38,045 bases of DNA from Bacteroidales bacterium (GTDB lineage Bacteria > Bacteroidota > Bacteroidia > Bacteroidales > UBA932): assembly GCA_017458265.1 (NCBI GenBank), contig JAFTFV010000060.1, forward strand, positions 1-38,045, given 5' to 3'. This document shows positions 1 to 7,550 of the stretch, piece by piece. A program made the position numbers and the translations under genes. Within the stretch, counting starts at the first letter, position 1, and every line of letters starts with the position of its first letter. The notes beneath the pieces were generated by a model. The model did no database searches. It worked only from the letters and a program-made list of their open reading frames with translations, and had not been told where the DNA came from.

Positions 1-286
1 CTTCCTTTGCCCTCATTCCAAGCTCGAGTGCAGCAGCTATCGTAACAGCCCGCACTTTGCCGATGCCTTTCTGCCGGGTGAGTTTTTCGAGCGGCATGGC
101 GGCAAGTGTCATAAGCCTGCCGTCTGCACTGGAAAGCAGCTCCTGGGCTACCTGTGTAACGTTTTTGTCGATGGTTCCACTGCCAATCAGTATGGCAAGA
201 AGGTCACTGGAACTCAGATACCGTGCTCCAAGGTGGAGCATCCTTTCACGCGGCCTGTCTTCAAGGCGCAAATCTTTAATCTTCAT
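1..286 (-). CDS. radC: RadC-family (UPF0758) protein, N-terminal part, cut by window edge
   Basis: Reading the minus strand from an ATG at 286 gives about 95 residues that run off the window. They start MKIKDLRLEDRPRERM, followed by LSSSDLLAILIGSG (about residues 25-38) and RQKGIGKVRAVTIAAALELG (about 70-90). This is the N-terminal helix-hairpin-helix-like part of RadC/UPF0758 proteins; the JAB/MPN metalloprotease-like domain that normally follows would lie outside the window. The family was named for a DNA-repair phenotype that was later questioned, so its role is uncertain; many members are linked to mobile DNA and recombination. A promoter-like pair of boxes lies just upstream (338-368), inside the terminator of the preceding gene. 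Identity is firm for the visible part; function is not. Confidence 0.85.
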   Translation of the reverse strand, partial: MKIKDLRLEDRPRERMLHLGARYLSSSDLLAILIGSGTIDKNVTQVAQELLSSADGRLMTLAAMPLEKLTRQKGIGKVRAVTIAAALELGMRAKE

Positions 287-337
287 GGCTCAAAACTTAT
301 GGGTAAAGCCACGAAAACGTCAAACTCTGTTCTTTGG

Positions 338-368
338 CAAAGATAAGAAAAAGTCCCGCCATGACAAG
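338..368 (-). promoter_or_regulatory. Predicted sigma-ABfr promoter for radC
   Basis: On the minus strand, TATCTTTG (345-338) matches the Bacteroidetes -7 consensus TAnnTTTG exactly. CTTG (368-365) sits 19 bases upstream, the expected spacing for the -33 TTG box. The -33 box lies in the arm and loop of the oadA terminator hairpin. Start-site position is inferred, not shown. Confidence 0.5.
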
Positions 369-376
369 CGGGACTT
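345..376 (-). terminator. Intrinsic terminator after the OadA-like gene
   Basis: A perfect 9-bp stem, AAGTCCCGC (351-359) with GCGGGACTT (368-376), and an 8-base loop. On the minus strand it is followed by a run of five T. It begins about 10 bases after the stop codon at 386, so it ends transcription of the carboxyltransferase gene before radC. Confidence 0.8.
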
Positions 377-385
377 CAAGGAAAA

Positions 386-2170
386 TTACTGAATGAATGC
401 TATCAGCTGCGCTTTTTGGACGTTATCGCCCTGTTTTGCCGGGGCTGCTACAATGATTCCGTCCACTGCAGCGACAATCTCTTCCATTCCGTAGAATGTC
501 TGGACATAGCCGATAATGTCTCCGGCTTTCACTTTCTTCCCGGTTATGGGAGCCATCGAGGTGTCGATTGCGTCAATCTCCCACAGAAGTTTGCCCTTTG
601 CGGGGCACTGTACGGGAGTTGCCTTGGGATAGCGGGCGACAATCTCGTCGACGTTGAATGCGGGCATCTCAACCACAGGCCTTTCCACTACGATAGGTGC
701 GCCTGCCTTTGCCTTGAGTTCTGCGAGTTCCTTGTTGAAGCGCTCCTTGGCAATGCCGCTGCGGTAATCCAGATACTGGCGTTCGTGCATGGCAAGTTCG
801 AAGAGTTCTTCATCATCTTCGCCGTAGTCCCAGCCCTTTTCGTCCATCATGGCGCGGAACTTGGGAAGTTCGTCGGGATAGTTGTCCTGAGGGTTTCCGG
901 TAGAGAATTCCATGCCCTTTTCCTTGGCCAGGGCGACGATTTCAGGAGCGAGTTCTCCGGGAAGCTTGCCCATATTGCCAAGAATCATCCCCCAGGTGTC
1001 CTTGTCGATCGTAGACCAGCGGGGCTTGTCCTGCAGCATGTTGAAGAGGTTCATCAGTGCAGTGTTCTTGACATACTGGCTGAACGGGGTGACAAGCGGC
1101 GGATAACCAAGGCGGGGCCATACATACGCCACTTCCTCGAACAGTTTGACCATGAGAGTGTCAAGTGACATTTCAGGCCTGCCGTGGGCTCTCTGTGTGG
1201 CGTTGATTGCGCCCTGGAAGCCTTTCAGGTCTGCCATCATGGAGCCCATCATGCCGCCGGGAAGGCCGCAGCCAACGAGGAGTGACGTCATCTTGGCATT
1301 GGACGGATTGATCCAATATCCGAGAAAATCGTCGATGAACTTCTGAGTGAGGCGCCTTACTTCCATGTATGCGTCCATGTTCAGGTCCTTGACTAGGAAT
1401 CCGTCACAGCGGAGCATTTCCCGGATGGTGATTACGTCGGGATGAACTTTTCCCCAGGAAAGAGGTTCTACTGCAACGTCGAGATAATCGGCGCCGGCAC
1501 GGGCGACTTCAAGCATGGAAGCGGTGGAGAAACCGGGACCGGTGTGGCCGTGGTACTGCACCTTTATATGCGGATACTTCTTCTTGATGCTGGCAACAAG
1601 CTGTCCGAGCAGATTGGGGCGGCCGATACCTGCCATGTCCTTGAGGCATATTTCATCGGCACCGTAGGAGACAACCTTGTCCACTATGTCCATGTAATAC
1701 TCGACTGTATGGACGGGGGAGTAGGTTATGGACAGGGCAACCTGGGAAATCATGCCGCCCTTCTTGGCTCCTTCCACGCTGCCTTTGAGGTTGCGGTGGT
1801 CATTGAGTCCGCAGAATGAACGGGCGATGTCCGTGCCCTGTTTCTTCTTTACCTTGAACATGAGTTCCCTCACATCCAGCGGTACGGGATTCATCCTGAG
1901 TGCGTTCAGACCCCTTTCGAGCATGTGTGTCTGGATTCCGGCCTTGTGGAAAGGTGCTGTCCAGGCGCGGACAGCCTTGTTCGGATTCTCGCCGAACAGC
2001 AGATTCACCTGTTCGAATGCTCCGCCGTTTGTTTCCACCCTGTCAAAGCACCCCATGTCGATTATGGCGGGGGCTACTTCCACAAGCTGGTCAACCCTTG
2101 GAACATATTTTCCGGAACTCTGCCACATATCCCTGTAGACCAGGGAAAACTTTATTTCGCGTTTTGCCAT
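386..2170 (-). CDS. oadA: Oxaloacetate decarboxylase alpha / pyruvate carboxylase subunit B-type carboxyltransferase
   Basis: This 594-residue protein has an HMGL-like TIM-barrel carboxyltransferase domain near the N-terminus: RDMWQSSGKY for the RDxxQS metal/substrate motif, EICLKDMAG with the conserved Lys, and YHGHTGPG with the HxH metal ligands. A conserved carboxylase domain follows (LVTPFSQYVKNTALMN), then a biotinyl/lipoyl-like domain in the last 70 residues. These enzymes move carboxyl groups between biotin and pyruvate/oxaloacetate. The tip of the last domain reads YGMEEIVAAVDG, with no Lys where biotin is attached in AMKM proteins, so it is probably not biotinylated in cis. No beta or gamma subunit genes are adjacent. 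The start at 2170 (MAKREIKF) is preferred because AAAGA lies 9 bases upstream and family members begin this way; an ATG at 2179 would add three residues. Confidence 0.9.
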   Translation of the reverse strand: MAKREIKFSLVYRDMWQSSGKYVPRVDQLVEVAPAIIDMGCFDRVETNGGAFEQVNLLFGENPNKAVRAWTAPFHKAGIQTHMLERGLNALRMNPVPLDVRELMFKVKKKQGTDIARSFCGLNDHRNLKGSVEGAKKGGMISQVALSITYSPVHTVEYYMDIVDKVVSYGADEICLKDMAGIGRPNLLGQLVASIKKKYPHIKVQYHGHTGPGFSTASMLEVARAGADYLDVAVEPLSWGKVHPDVITIREMLRCDGFLVKDLNMDAYMEVRRLTQKFIDDFLGYWINPSNAKMTSLLVGCGLPGGMMGSMMADLKGFQGAINATQRAHGRPEMSLDTLMVKLFEEVAYVWPRLGYPPLVTPFSQYVKNTALMNLFNMLQDKPRWSTIDKDTWGMILGNMGKLPGELAPEIVALAKEKGMEFSTGNPQDNYPDELPKFRAMMDEKGWDYGEDDEELFELAMHERQYLDYRSGIAKERFNKELAELKAKAGAPIVVERPVVEMPAFNVDEIVARYPKATPVQCPAKGKLLWEIDAIDTSMAPITGKKVKAGDIIGYVQTFYGMEEIVAAVDGIIVAAPAKQGDNVQKAQLIAFIQ

Positions 2171-2241
2171 AGCAAACATTCTTTTACCAAATCAAACAAA
2201 TTTCGTCATAATTTGCGTGATTTGCAAAAAATCTTTGCGCG

Positions 2242-4026
2242 TCAGAAGATAAGGTGCCAGATCCACAGGACCGCCTTCCATAGCCATTTGGCAATGGCCA
2301 GGATGGTAAAGATGATCATTACGGTGGCTATGAGGAGGAACCTCACTACAAGCCATGCCAGATAACCTGCCCATGAGGTTACGACCGACAGGCCGAAGTA
2401 ATTGGCCGCCAGAAGCACCGTCAGGATACCCGCTGCGATAAGCAGGTATATGCCGATTCCTGACAGCACGAAGCCGAATACAGTCTTGAACTTTGCCTTG
2501 CTGTGGTCCGAATAGTTCAGCAGCATCTTTGCAATCCACAGAAGCACCAGGAACAGGATGCACTGAAGTGCGGGCAGCCATGCGTACGGCGGCCATGTTG
2601 GATCGTTAGTGAAGAAGACATACTTGGCTACCGGGTTCAGGTCGCTGTAGAAGTTGTAGAGGAACGGAGTCACAAACAGTGCTATAAGCCAGAAGGTGAG
2701 GTCCGTACCAAGGTTATACAGGGTGTTGAGGTGCTTGGTAACCAGGTCCTTGAGACTGTTTATCTTTGCTCCGCTGCCATAGACGTTAAGGTCTTCGGCC
2801 TGGTCAAGGAGTTTGCGGGCTTTGATGGTTCCAAGTCCTCCGAGTTTCTTGTCGGCCTCCTTCAGAATCTTGTCGGCATACTCCGTGATGGGGGAGACTC
2901 CGGCCATGAACTGGTCCCTGTAGATTACACCGTTATAGCGCTTGCCCTTGTATGTGTATTCTACCCACCAGGCTTCGCAGCGGAGGATATCGGCATTTTG
3001 GAACAGGATATGGCAGGTGTCGCTGACCCTTCGCGCATGCTGTTCAATCATGGAGTCCAGTTTGGCGGCCATCTCGCTCTCTCCGGAGAAGACTCCCTTG
3101 CCTACGGCAGGGGCCTGAAACTCGAACATCCATTCACCCTTGTAACCACCCCGTTTATCCATGATTTCGGCAACGCCGGCTACCTTTTCATCATGGAAGT
3201 ATGCTTTCAGGAGCTCGTCTTTCAGTTCCTGGTCTATAGAAAAACAGTGTACATTCTTACCATAACCCTGGCAGGTGCTACAAGTGATGTCTCCGCGCCC
3301 GTTGCACTCTCCGCAGGTCAGCCTTCCGCTGCCACCGCAGTTCGAACATCTTTTGCTTCCGCTGCCGCCGCAGGAGGAACAGGTATGCTTGCCGCTGCCG
3401 CCGCAGGAGGAGCAACTTACGGTCTTGTATGCCAGACGAGTGGAATATATGGGCGTATAACCGTCGTAGCCTGAGACGTATCTCTCCGAATATGATTCGG
3501 TCTTCTTACCGCTTCCGCCGCAGGAAGAACATGAAGTGGAACCTTTTCCGCCGCATGAAGAGCACCGGATAGAGCCGCTGCCGCCGCATGATGAGCAGGT
3601 GATGTCTCCGCGTCCGCCACAGTTGGGGCAGGTGATGCGGCCTTTTCCGCCACAGGGGTCACAGGGCTCCACATGATGCGAACCGGTGACTTCGAAACTC
3701 TCTCCGTTATGGACAAACTTTGTAGTAGTCAGGAGGCTGTAGGACCATGCATCGACGTCCGAGGCCCTGTATATGCTTCTGGACCCAAAGCTGCCGCCCT
3801 TGTACGGGTACCTTTTTGGATTGATGGGACGGCGGTCAAACTGTGTGTGGAGTTCCACTACATAAATGGGGCAGAGCTCGTATTTCTCAAGTGTTATCGA
3901 ATCTCCATAATTGCCGAAAGGGTGCCCTTTGGAATTGGCGGCATATTCGTTCACCAGGTTTTTCACCCTGTCGCGGGCCTCCTGGTCGATAGTGAGAATC
4001 CGGTTGCGGATGAACTTGTCTTCCAT
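2242..4026 (-). CDS. Membrane protein with ten DnaJ-type CxxCxGxG zinc motifs
   Basis: The protein has 594 residues and no assigned function. Residues 1-120 are hydrophilic with no J-domain. Residues 122-257 hold ten CxxCxGxG motifs, five, then a Tyr-rich spacer of about 30 residues, then five more. In DnaJ/Hsp40 four such motifs bind two zinc ions and help hold unfolded clients. Residues about 258-440 are mixed polar. From about 440 to the end there are four or five hydrophobic segments (for example LIALFVTPFLY, CILFLVLLWIAKMLL, YLLIAAGILTVLLA, FLLIATVMIIFTILAI), so the C-terminus is in a membrane. It follows the lipoprotein gene at 4553 by 2 bp and is almost certainly co-transcribed with it. 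A role in redox or chaperone work at the membrane is only a guess. Confidence 0.8.
   Translation of the reverse strand: MEDKFIRNRILTIDQEARDRVKNLVNEYAANSKGHPFGNYGDSITLEKYELCPIYVVELHTQFDRRPINPKRYPYKGGSFGSRSIYRASDVDAWSYSLLTTTKFVHNGESFEVTGSHHVEPCDPCGGKGRITCPNCGGRGDITCSSCGGSGSIRCSSCGGKGSTSCSSCGGSGKKTESYSERYVSGYDGYTPIYSTRLAYKTVSCSSCGGSGKHTCSSCGGSGSKRCSNCGGSGRLTCGECNGRGDITCSTCQGYGKNVHCFSIDQELKDELLKAYFHDEKVAGVAEIMDKRGGYKGEWMFEFQAPAVGKGVFSGESEMAAKLDSMIEQHARRVSDTCHILFQNADILRCEAWWVEYTYKGKRYNGVIYRDQFMAGVSPITEYADKILKEADKKLGGLGTIKARKLLDQAEDLNVYGSGAKINSLKDLVTKHLNTLYNLGTDLTFWLIALFVTPFLYNFYSDLNPVAKYVFFTNDPTWPPYAWLPALQCILFLVLLWIAKMLLNYSDHSKAKFKTVFGFVLSGIGIYLLIAAGILTVLLAANYFGLSVVTSWAGYLAWLVVRFLLIATVMIIFTILAIAKWLWKAVLWIWHLIF
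3256..3663 (-). repeat. Coding repeat of ten CxxCxGxG motifs
   Basis: On the minus strand this stretch encodes CDPCGGKG, CPNCGGRG, CSSCGGSG, CSSCGGKG, CSSCGGSG, then a spacer, then CSSCGGSG, CSSCGGSG, CSNCGGSG, CGECNGRG and CSTCQGYG. Motif spacing is 10-12 residues. The plus-strand view is a run of GCCGCCGCAGGA-like units. The near-identity of the middle units suggests recent internal duplication. Confidence 0.9.
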
Positions 4027-4028
4027 GG

Positions 4029-4553
4029 CTACATTTTTTTAGGTGAGATGAAAAATGCCTTTATCACCCTTACGGTGAAGATGATCACGAAAAGGAGCAG
4101 GACCACTATGAAGTATGCCGTAAGCGAGGGGCTGTATCCGTCTCCCGGGAGGTTGTCTCCGGTGAAGACAATACGTTCGAAGAGGTTGGCCCTGGAGTCT
4201 GCAAGGGCGGTGGAGTCAGCCTTGGCGGCTTTCTTTTCGGCCTGTTCCTTTTTCAGCTTCTCTTCCTTTTCGAGTTTCTCTGCATACTTCTGGCGGGTGG
4301 CCTTGTCGGCCGCTTCTGCATAGGTGGCTTTGGACTCGGCGATGAATTTGCCGATGGAAATCCTCTCGAACGGAGAAGCTATCTTCTCCATGGCTGCTTT
4401 GGTTAACAGCGAATCTACGGGAATGGCTTCGTCCCTTGTGCGCAGGGCTTCCTTCCGTACGGGGTCTGTGATTTTCTCCCGTTTGGACTTCGAACACGAC
4501 AGTGTGCCGATGAGCGAGAGCGCTATCAGGACTATTAGGTGGAACCGTTTCAT
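4029..4553 (-). CDS. Lipoprotein with coiled coil and C-terminal membrane segment
   Basis: A 174-residue protein starting MKRFHLIVLIALSLIGTLSC, a lipoprotein-type signal peptide. The middle (about residues 75-115) is rich in Lys, Glu and Ala (KYAEKLEKEEKLKKEQAEKK) and should form a coiled coil. Residues about 145-165 (AYFIVVLLLFVIIFTVRVI) are a single membrane span followed by a basic tail. Having both a lipid anchor signal and a C-terminal span is unusual; the N-terminal segment could instead be a plain membrane helix. It is the first gene of a pair with the CxxCxGxG protein 2 bp downstream. I do not recognise the family. A promoter-like pair lies at 4578-4609. Confidence 0.75.
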   Translation of the reverse strand: MKRFHLIVLIALSLIGTLSCSKSKREKITDPVRKEALRTRDEAIPVDSLLTKAAMEKIASPFERISIGKFIAESKATYAEAADKATRQKYAEKLEKEEKLKKEQAEKKAAKADSTALADSRANLFERIVFTGDNLPGDGYSPSLTAYFIVVLLLFVIIFTVRVIKAFFISPKKM

Positions 4554-4577
4554 ATACAGGCGTTAATATGGTTTCCA

Positions 4578-4609
4578 CAAAAATATAAAATGCTTATTGA
4601 AAAAGCAAT
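4578..4609 (-). promoter_or_regulatory. Predicted promoter for the lipoprotein / CxxCxGxG operon
   Basis: On the minus strand TATTTTTG (4585-4578) fits TAnnTTTG and ATTG (4609-4606) lies 20 bases upstream, giving the Bacteroidetes -33/-7 layout 24 bases before the start codon at 4553. Confidence 0.45.
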
Positions 4610-4626
4610 ACCCCCATAGCAATATG

Positions 4627-4651
4627 AAAAAAGCAGGCCTTGAAGCCTGCT
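4627..4651 (-). terminator. Intrinsic terminator after tRNA-His
   Basis: Stem AGCAGGC (4632-4638) with GCCTGCT (4645-4651) and a 6-base loop, followed on the minus strand by six T (4632-4627). It starts 5 bases beyond the tRNA 3' end. Confidence 0.8.
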
Positions 4652-4656
4652 CTCTG

Positions 4657-4730
4657 GGTGGATGATGGGGCTCGAACCCACGACACTCGGAACCACAATC
4701 CGATGCTCTACCAGCTGAACTACATCCACC
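4657..4730 (-). tRNA. tRNA-His (anticodon GTG)
   Basis: The minus strand folds as a cloverleaf. The acceptor strands are GGTGGATG and CATCCACC, including the extra G-1 paired with C73 that marks histidine tRNAs. The anticodon stem TCGGA/TCCGA has loop TTGTGGT and anticodon GTG. The T arm has GTTCGAG. The CCA end is not encoded. It has its own promoter at 4742-4772 and terminator at 4627-4651, so it is a single-tRNA unit. Confidence 0.97.
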
Positions 4731-4741
4731 ATTTGGGACTG

Positions 4742-4772
4742 CAAATGTAGTTATTTTTTCTGTGATTACAAA
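4742..4772 (-). promoter_or_regulatory. Consensus sigma-ABfr promoter for tRNA-His
   Basis: On the minus strand TTTG (4772-4769), 19 bases, then TACATTTG (4749-4742): an exact match to TTTG-N19-TAnnTTTG. The tRNA 5' end is 12 bases past the -7 box, leaving a leader of a few bases. Confidence 0.75.
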
Positions 4773-4780
4773 AAAATGTT

Positions 4781-5458
4781 TCAGAACACTACATTTCCAG
4801 AGTATAAACGTGCATTTTTCCTCACGACAGAGTAATTACCGTCATTGTCGGATGCAAGGACGTCGCACTGGAGGAATATATCCATGAGGTCATCGGACTC
4901 GAGGAGGCCGGCAATGGGGAAACTGTAGATTCTGTAGTACTCTTTGAGAAGGTCTTCGCTCATCTTTGCGGGATTCTCGCCGTTACCCTCGTGCATGAGG
5001 TAAAAATTGAGCACTGTGCCTTCCTTGTTGTATCCGAGGGTTATGTCATGGGGACAGTCTGTCTCAGGCTTGGCATAATAGCTCAGGATAATGTTAAGGT
5101 ATCCTTTTGCAGTGATGCTGGCATCCTGGATAGCTACAGGGTCCATGGGCTCTTCGTCCTCTGAGGGCGTGTAAAGCTCCGGAGTCTGGATGGTTACGTT
5201 TTTGTATGCCTTGAGCGTGATGTCAAGGTTCCTGTTCACGATGTCAAACTGGGCAAGGAGCCTCTTGTCGTCGGTCTTCCAGCCCTTGTCCGTCTTGTCT
5301 TCCGTAACATTGAACAAGTTGCCGTAATCGTCAACCATGGTTTCGCCCTTGACTGTGACGAATTCAGAGAGGTTGGTAACTGTGTATACATCCTCTCCAA
5401 GGTTGCAGGATGTCATGAGAAAGAGGCCTGCGAGTGTTGCAAGAATCAGTCTTTTCAT
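4781..5458 (-). CDS. NigD-like lipoprotein
   Basis: A 225-residue protein beginning MKRLILATLAGLFLMTSCNLGED, a lipoprotein signal peptide with Cys at 18. The rest looks like the beta-rich NigD-like lipoproteins of Bacteroidales: a predicted OB-like part (KGWKTDDKRLLAQFDIV) followed by a second domain with the pattern GYLNIILSYY and a strand-rich end. The NigD name comes from a bacteriocin locus, but most members have no known role. The start at 5458 is chosen because it begins the signal peptide and because ATG overlaps the TGA of the Fur-like gene (ATGA), which suggests translational coupling. The reading frame is open further upstream, but that part overlaps the Fur-like gene and lacks a signal peptide. 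The NigD link is by pattern only. Confidence 0.7.
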   Translation of the reverse strand: MKRLILATLAGLFLMTSCNLGEDVYTVTNLSEFVTVKGETMVDDYGNLFNVTEDKTDKGWKTDDKRLLAQFDIVNRNLDITLKAYKNVTIQTPELYTPSEDEEPMDPVAIQDASITAKGYLNIILSYYAKPETDCPHDITLGYNKEGTVLNFYLMHEGNGENPAKMSEDLLKEYYRIYSFPIAGLLESDDLMDIFLQCDVLASDNDGNYSVVRKNARLYSGNVVF

Positions 5459-5913
5459 ATGCTTTTGTTCCTTTTTGTAGGGCGTGCGATGAGCTGGATG
5501 TCGATATCCTCTACCGAGAAGCCCTTGAATTTCCTTCTTTTCAGATGTGTAGTGACGAGGGTTGCAAGGTCCTCGTCCTCGATGTCCCTCCACGAGTGGT
5601 TTTCCCTGTCGTACATGTGGATGTGGCGGCTGGAAATGACGTCGAAGAACATCTTGTTGGTTGCCGACATCCTCCTTCCGTAGATGTGGAAATCGGCAAG
5701 TTGGGAAAGGATGTTGTATACGGAAGACACCGTTACATGAACGCCCTTTTTCGCCAGTTCTTCCTTAACAGTGTCTGCCGATGCATGTACCAGCCCCATC
5801 ATTGCGTCATGGACGGCAAGCCTCTGTCTGGTGGCCTTGAGCTTGTGTTTCCTGAGCAGCTGCCGGAATTCCTCCATTGTGGGAATGGGGCGTGTATGTG
5901 CCGTTGCGATCAT
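5455..5913 (-). CDS. Fur-family transcriptional regulator without the CxxC zinc site
   Basis: A 152-residue protein with the Fur fold: a winged-helix half (ATRQRLAVHDAMMGLVHAS, then SVYNILSQLADFHIYGRR) and a dimerisation half (RHIHMYDRENHSWRDIEDEDL). The order matches Fur/PerR. However, the usual His-rich HHHDH stretch is reduced to RHIHMYD and neither of the two CxxC pairs is present, so the structural zinc site is absent and only a partial His-based metal site could remain. It is joined to recN upstream (TGATG, stop and start overlapping by one base) and to the lipoprotein downstream (ATGA). The start could also be the Met at residue 13. The metal or signal sensed is unknown; a link to DNA damage or oxidative stress is inferred only from recN. 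Confidence 0.8.
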   Translation of the reverse strand: MIATAHTRPIPTMEEFRQLLRKHKLKATRQRLAVHDAMMGLVHASADTVKEELAKKGVHVTVSSVYNILSQLADFHIYGRRMSATNKMFFDVISSRHIHMYDRENHSWRDIEDEDLATLVTTHLKRRKFKGFSVEDIDIQLIARPTKRNKSI

Positions 5914-7547
5914 CAGCCAAGGAGGGTTTTGGCGTTTTCGATTGCCTCAGGAGTGATGACTGCGCCGGAAAGCATTCGGGCTATTTCCATTATGCGCTCT
6001 TCGTCCGAGAGCCTTCTCATAGTTGTCCGGTCATCCTTTTTGGAAACCAGGTAGTGTGCGCTGCCTTTTGCAGCCACCTGCGGCAGATGGGTGATTGCAA
6101 AGATCTGCATGTCTGCCCCCATGGCGCAGATAAGGGCTCCCATCTTATGGGCTGTACCGCCGGAAACTCCGCTGTCAATCTCGTCGAAGACCAGCGTTGG
6201 CATCTTGCGGTAGCGTGCCATACAAGCTTTCAGGCACAGCATGACACGGGAGAGTTCGCCTCCGGAAGCGGCTTTTCCAACTTCCTGCAGGTTCTTTCCG
6301 GTGGAAGAGAACAGGAAATTGACTGAATCACGGCCCGTTGAGCTGTCTTCTCCGGGAGCAAGTTCAACCTCGAAGGCACTGTGGTCAAGATCCAGAGCAT
6401 GCAGCTGCTTCTGGATGCTTTCGGCAAAAGGAACAGCAGCCTTGGCTCTCCTGTCGTGCAGTTTCTGTGCTGCCTTGTCGTAGGCCGATATGGCCGTTTC
6501 AAGCTCCTTGGAAAGCCTCTGGACTTCATCTTCGAGGGAGGTTGCGTCCGCAACCAGCGAAGACAGGGAGTCCATTACGGCGATGAGTTCTTCCTCCGAT
6601 GAGACATCGTGCTTTCTCATCAGAGAATAGAGGAGCGATATCCTTTCTTCCACCGCCTCCAGCCTTTCCGGGGAAACATCCATTCTTTCGTTTGCCGATG
6701 CTACTTCTGCGGCAATGTCGTCCAGTTCGACCCTTGCGGCTTCAAGCCTTTCTGCAAGGGGCTGCATCGAGGGGATATATCGGCCCGCCTTTTCAAGGAG
6801 TTTCCTTGCCTGGATGAGTTCCACGGCGGGGGAGTTCTCCTCCGAGGACAGGATGCCTTCCGCTCCGGAAAGCATTTCCTTGAGTTCTTCGGCATGGGAG
6901 AGCTGTTCCTGTTCGGCCTCGAGGTCTGCGAGTTCTCCGGCGACCAGTTTTGCCTGGTCCAGTTTCTCCCAGAGCGCGCGGTTATATTCCTCCTCTTTCT
7001 TTGCCGATTCGAGCCTTTCCTTGACGGATTCCAGCTGTTTCCTGGTCCTGAGGACCTTTTCCCTGGCCTCGCTGCAGGCCTTTCGCTCTGCTGCTGCACC
7101 TGCATACAGGTCAAGGACATCCTGACGGAAGGCCTGGTCCCTGAGCATCAGCGTCTGGTGCTGGGAATGAATGTCTACAAGGTGTGATGCCAGTTCCTGA
7201 AGGGACGCGGTAGAAACAGGCTCATCGTCAATGAAACAGCGCGAGCGGCCGCTTTTAGACAGAACCCTGCGAAGAAGGATGCTGTCCTCTTCCGCAGGCA
7301 GGTCAAGTGCGAGCAGCGCATCCCTTACAGTTGGCGTGATGCTGAATTCAGCCTCTACCACGCAGCTTTCTCCTTCGGGGCCGATCATGGAAGAATCGGC
7401 CTTGGAGCCCAGTACCAGGGCAAGTGCACCCAGCAGGATGGATTTTCCGGCGCCGGTCTCTCCACTAATAATGCTGAGGCCCTCCGGAAAACTGGTTTCC
7501 AGGGAGCCTATCAGAATGTAGTTGGAGATACTCAGGCTGCGGAGCAT
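5913..7547 (-). CDS. recN: DNA repair ATPase RecN
   Basis: An SMC-like protein of 544 residues acting in double-strand-break repair. Near the N-terminus GETGAGKSIL is the Walker A motif (about residues 30-39). A long Glu/Ala/Lys-rich coiled coil runs from about 150 to 370. The C-terminal ATPase half has ASGGELSRVMLCLKA (ABC signature) and TLVFDEIDSGVSG (Walker B), then AITHLPQVAAKGSAHYLVSK. Length and motif order are as expected. It starts 3 bp after the rpoZ stop. In many Bacteroidetes coaBC and a DUF4835 gene lie between rpoZ and recN; they are not here. Confidence 0.96.
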   Translation of the reverse strand: MLRSLSISNYILIGSLETSFPEGLSIISGETGAGKSILLGALALVLGSKADSSMIGPEGESCVVEAEFSITPTVRDALLALDLPAEEDSILLRRVLSKSGRSRCFIDDEPVSTASLQELASHLVDIHSQHQTLMLRDQAFRQDVLDLYAGAAAERKACSEAREKVLRTRKQLESVKERLESAKKEEEYNRALWEKLDQAKLVAGELADLEAEQEQLSHAEELKEMLSGAEGILSSEENSPAVELIQARKLLEKAGRYIPSMQPLAERLEAARVELDDIAAEVASANERMDVSPERLEAVEERISLLYSLMRKHDVSSEEELIAVMDSLSSLVADATSLEDEVQRLSKELETAISAYDKAAQKLHDRRAKAAVPFAESIQKQLHALDLDHSAFEVELAPGEDSSTGRDSVNFLFSSTGKNLQEVGKAASGGELSRVMLCLKACMARYRKMPTLVFDEIDSGVSGGTAHKMGALICAMGADMQIFAITHLPQVAAKGSAHYLVSKKDDRTTMRRLSDEERIMEIARMLSGAVITPEAIENAKTLLG

Positions 7548-7550
7548 GGG

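Noticed and set aside
2503-3474. Plus-strand open frame of 323 codons
   Set aside because: Antisense to the CxxCxGxG protein; its Ala/Gly-rich end is the mirror of the zinc-motif repeat.
3256-3663. Regular repeat that could suggest a CRISPR or tandem DNA array
   Set aside because: The units are in frame, encode CxxCxGxG motifs, and differ in spacer length; there are no unique 30-bp spacers.
2242-4026. Calling this protein DnaJ
   Set aside because: There is no J-domain, no HPD motif and no DnaJ C-terminal domain, and it has membrane spans.
4591-4607. Small hairpin TGCTT/AAGCA upstream of the lipoprotein gene as a riboswitch or operator
   Set aside because: Only 5 bp, AT-rich, and overlapping the -33 box; too weak to support.
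5456-5593. Longer start for the NigD-like lipoprotein
   Set aside because: The extra residues overlap the Fur-like gene, are basic and unlike a signal peptide; the internal Met starts a perfect lipoprotein signal.
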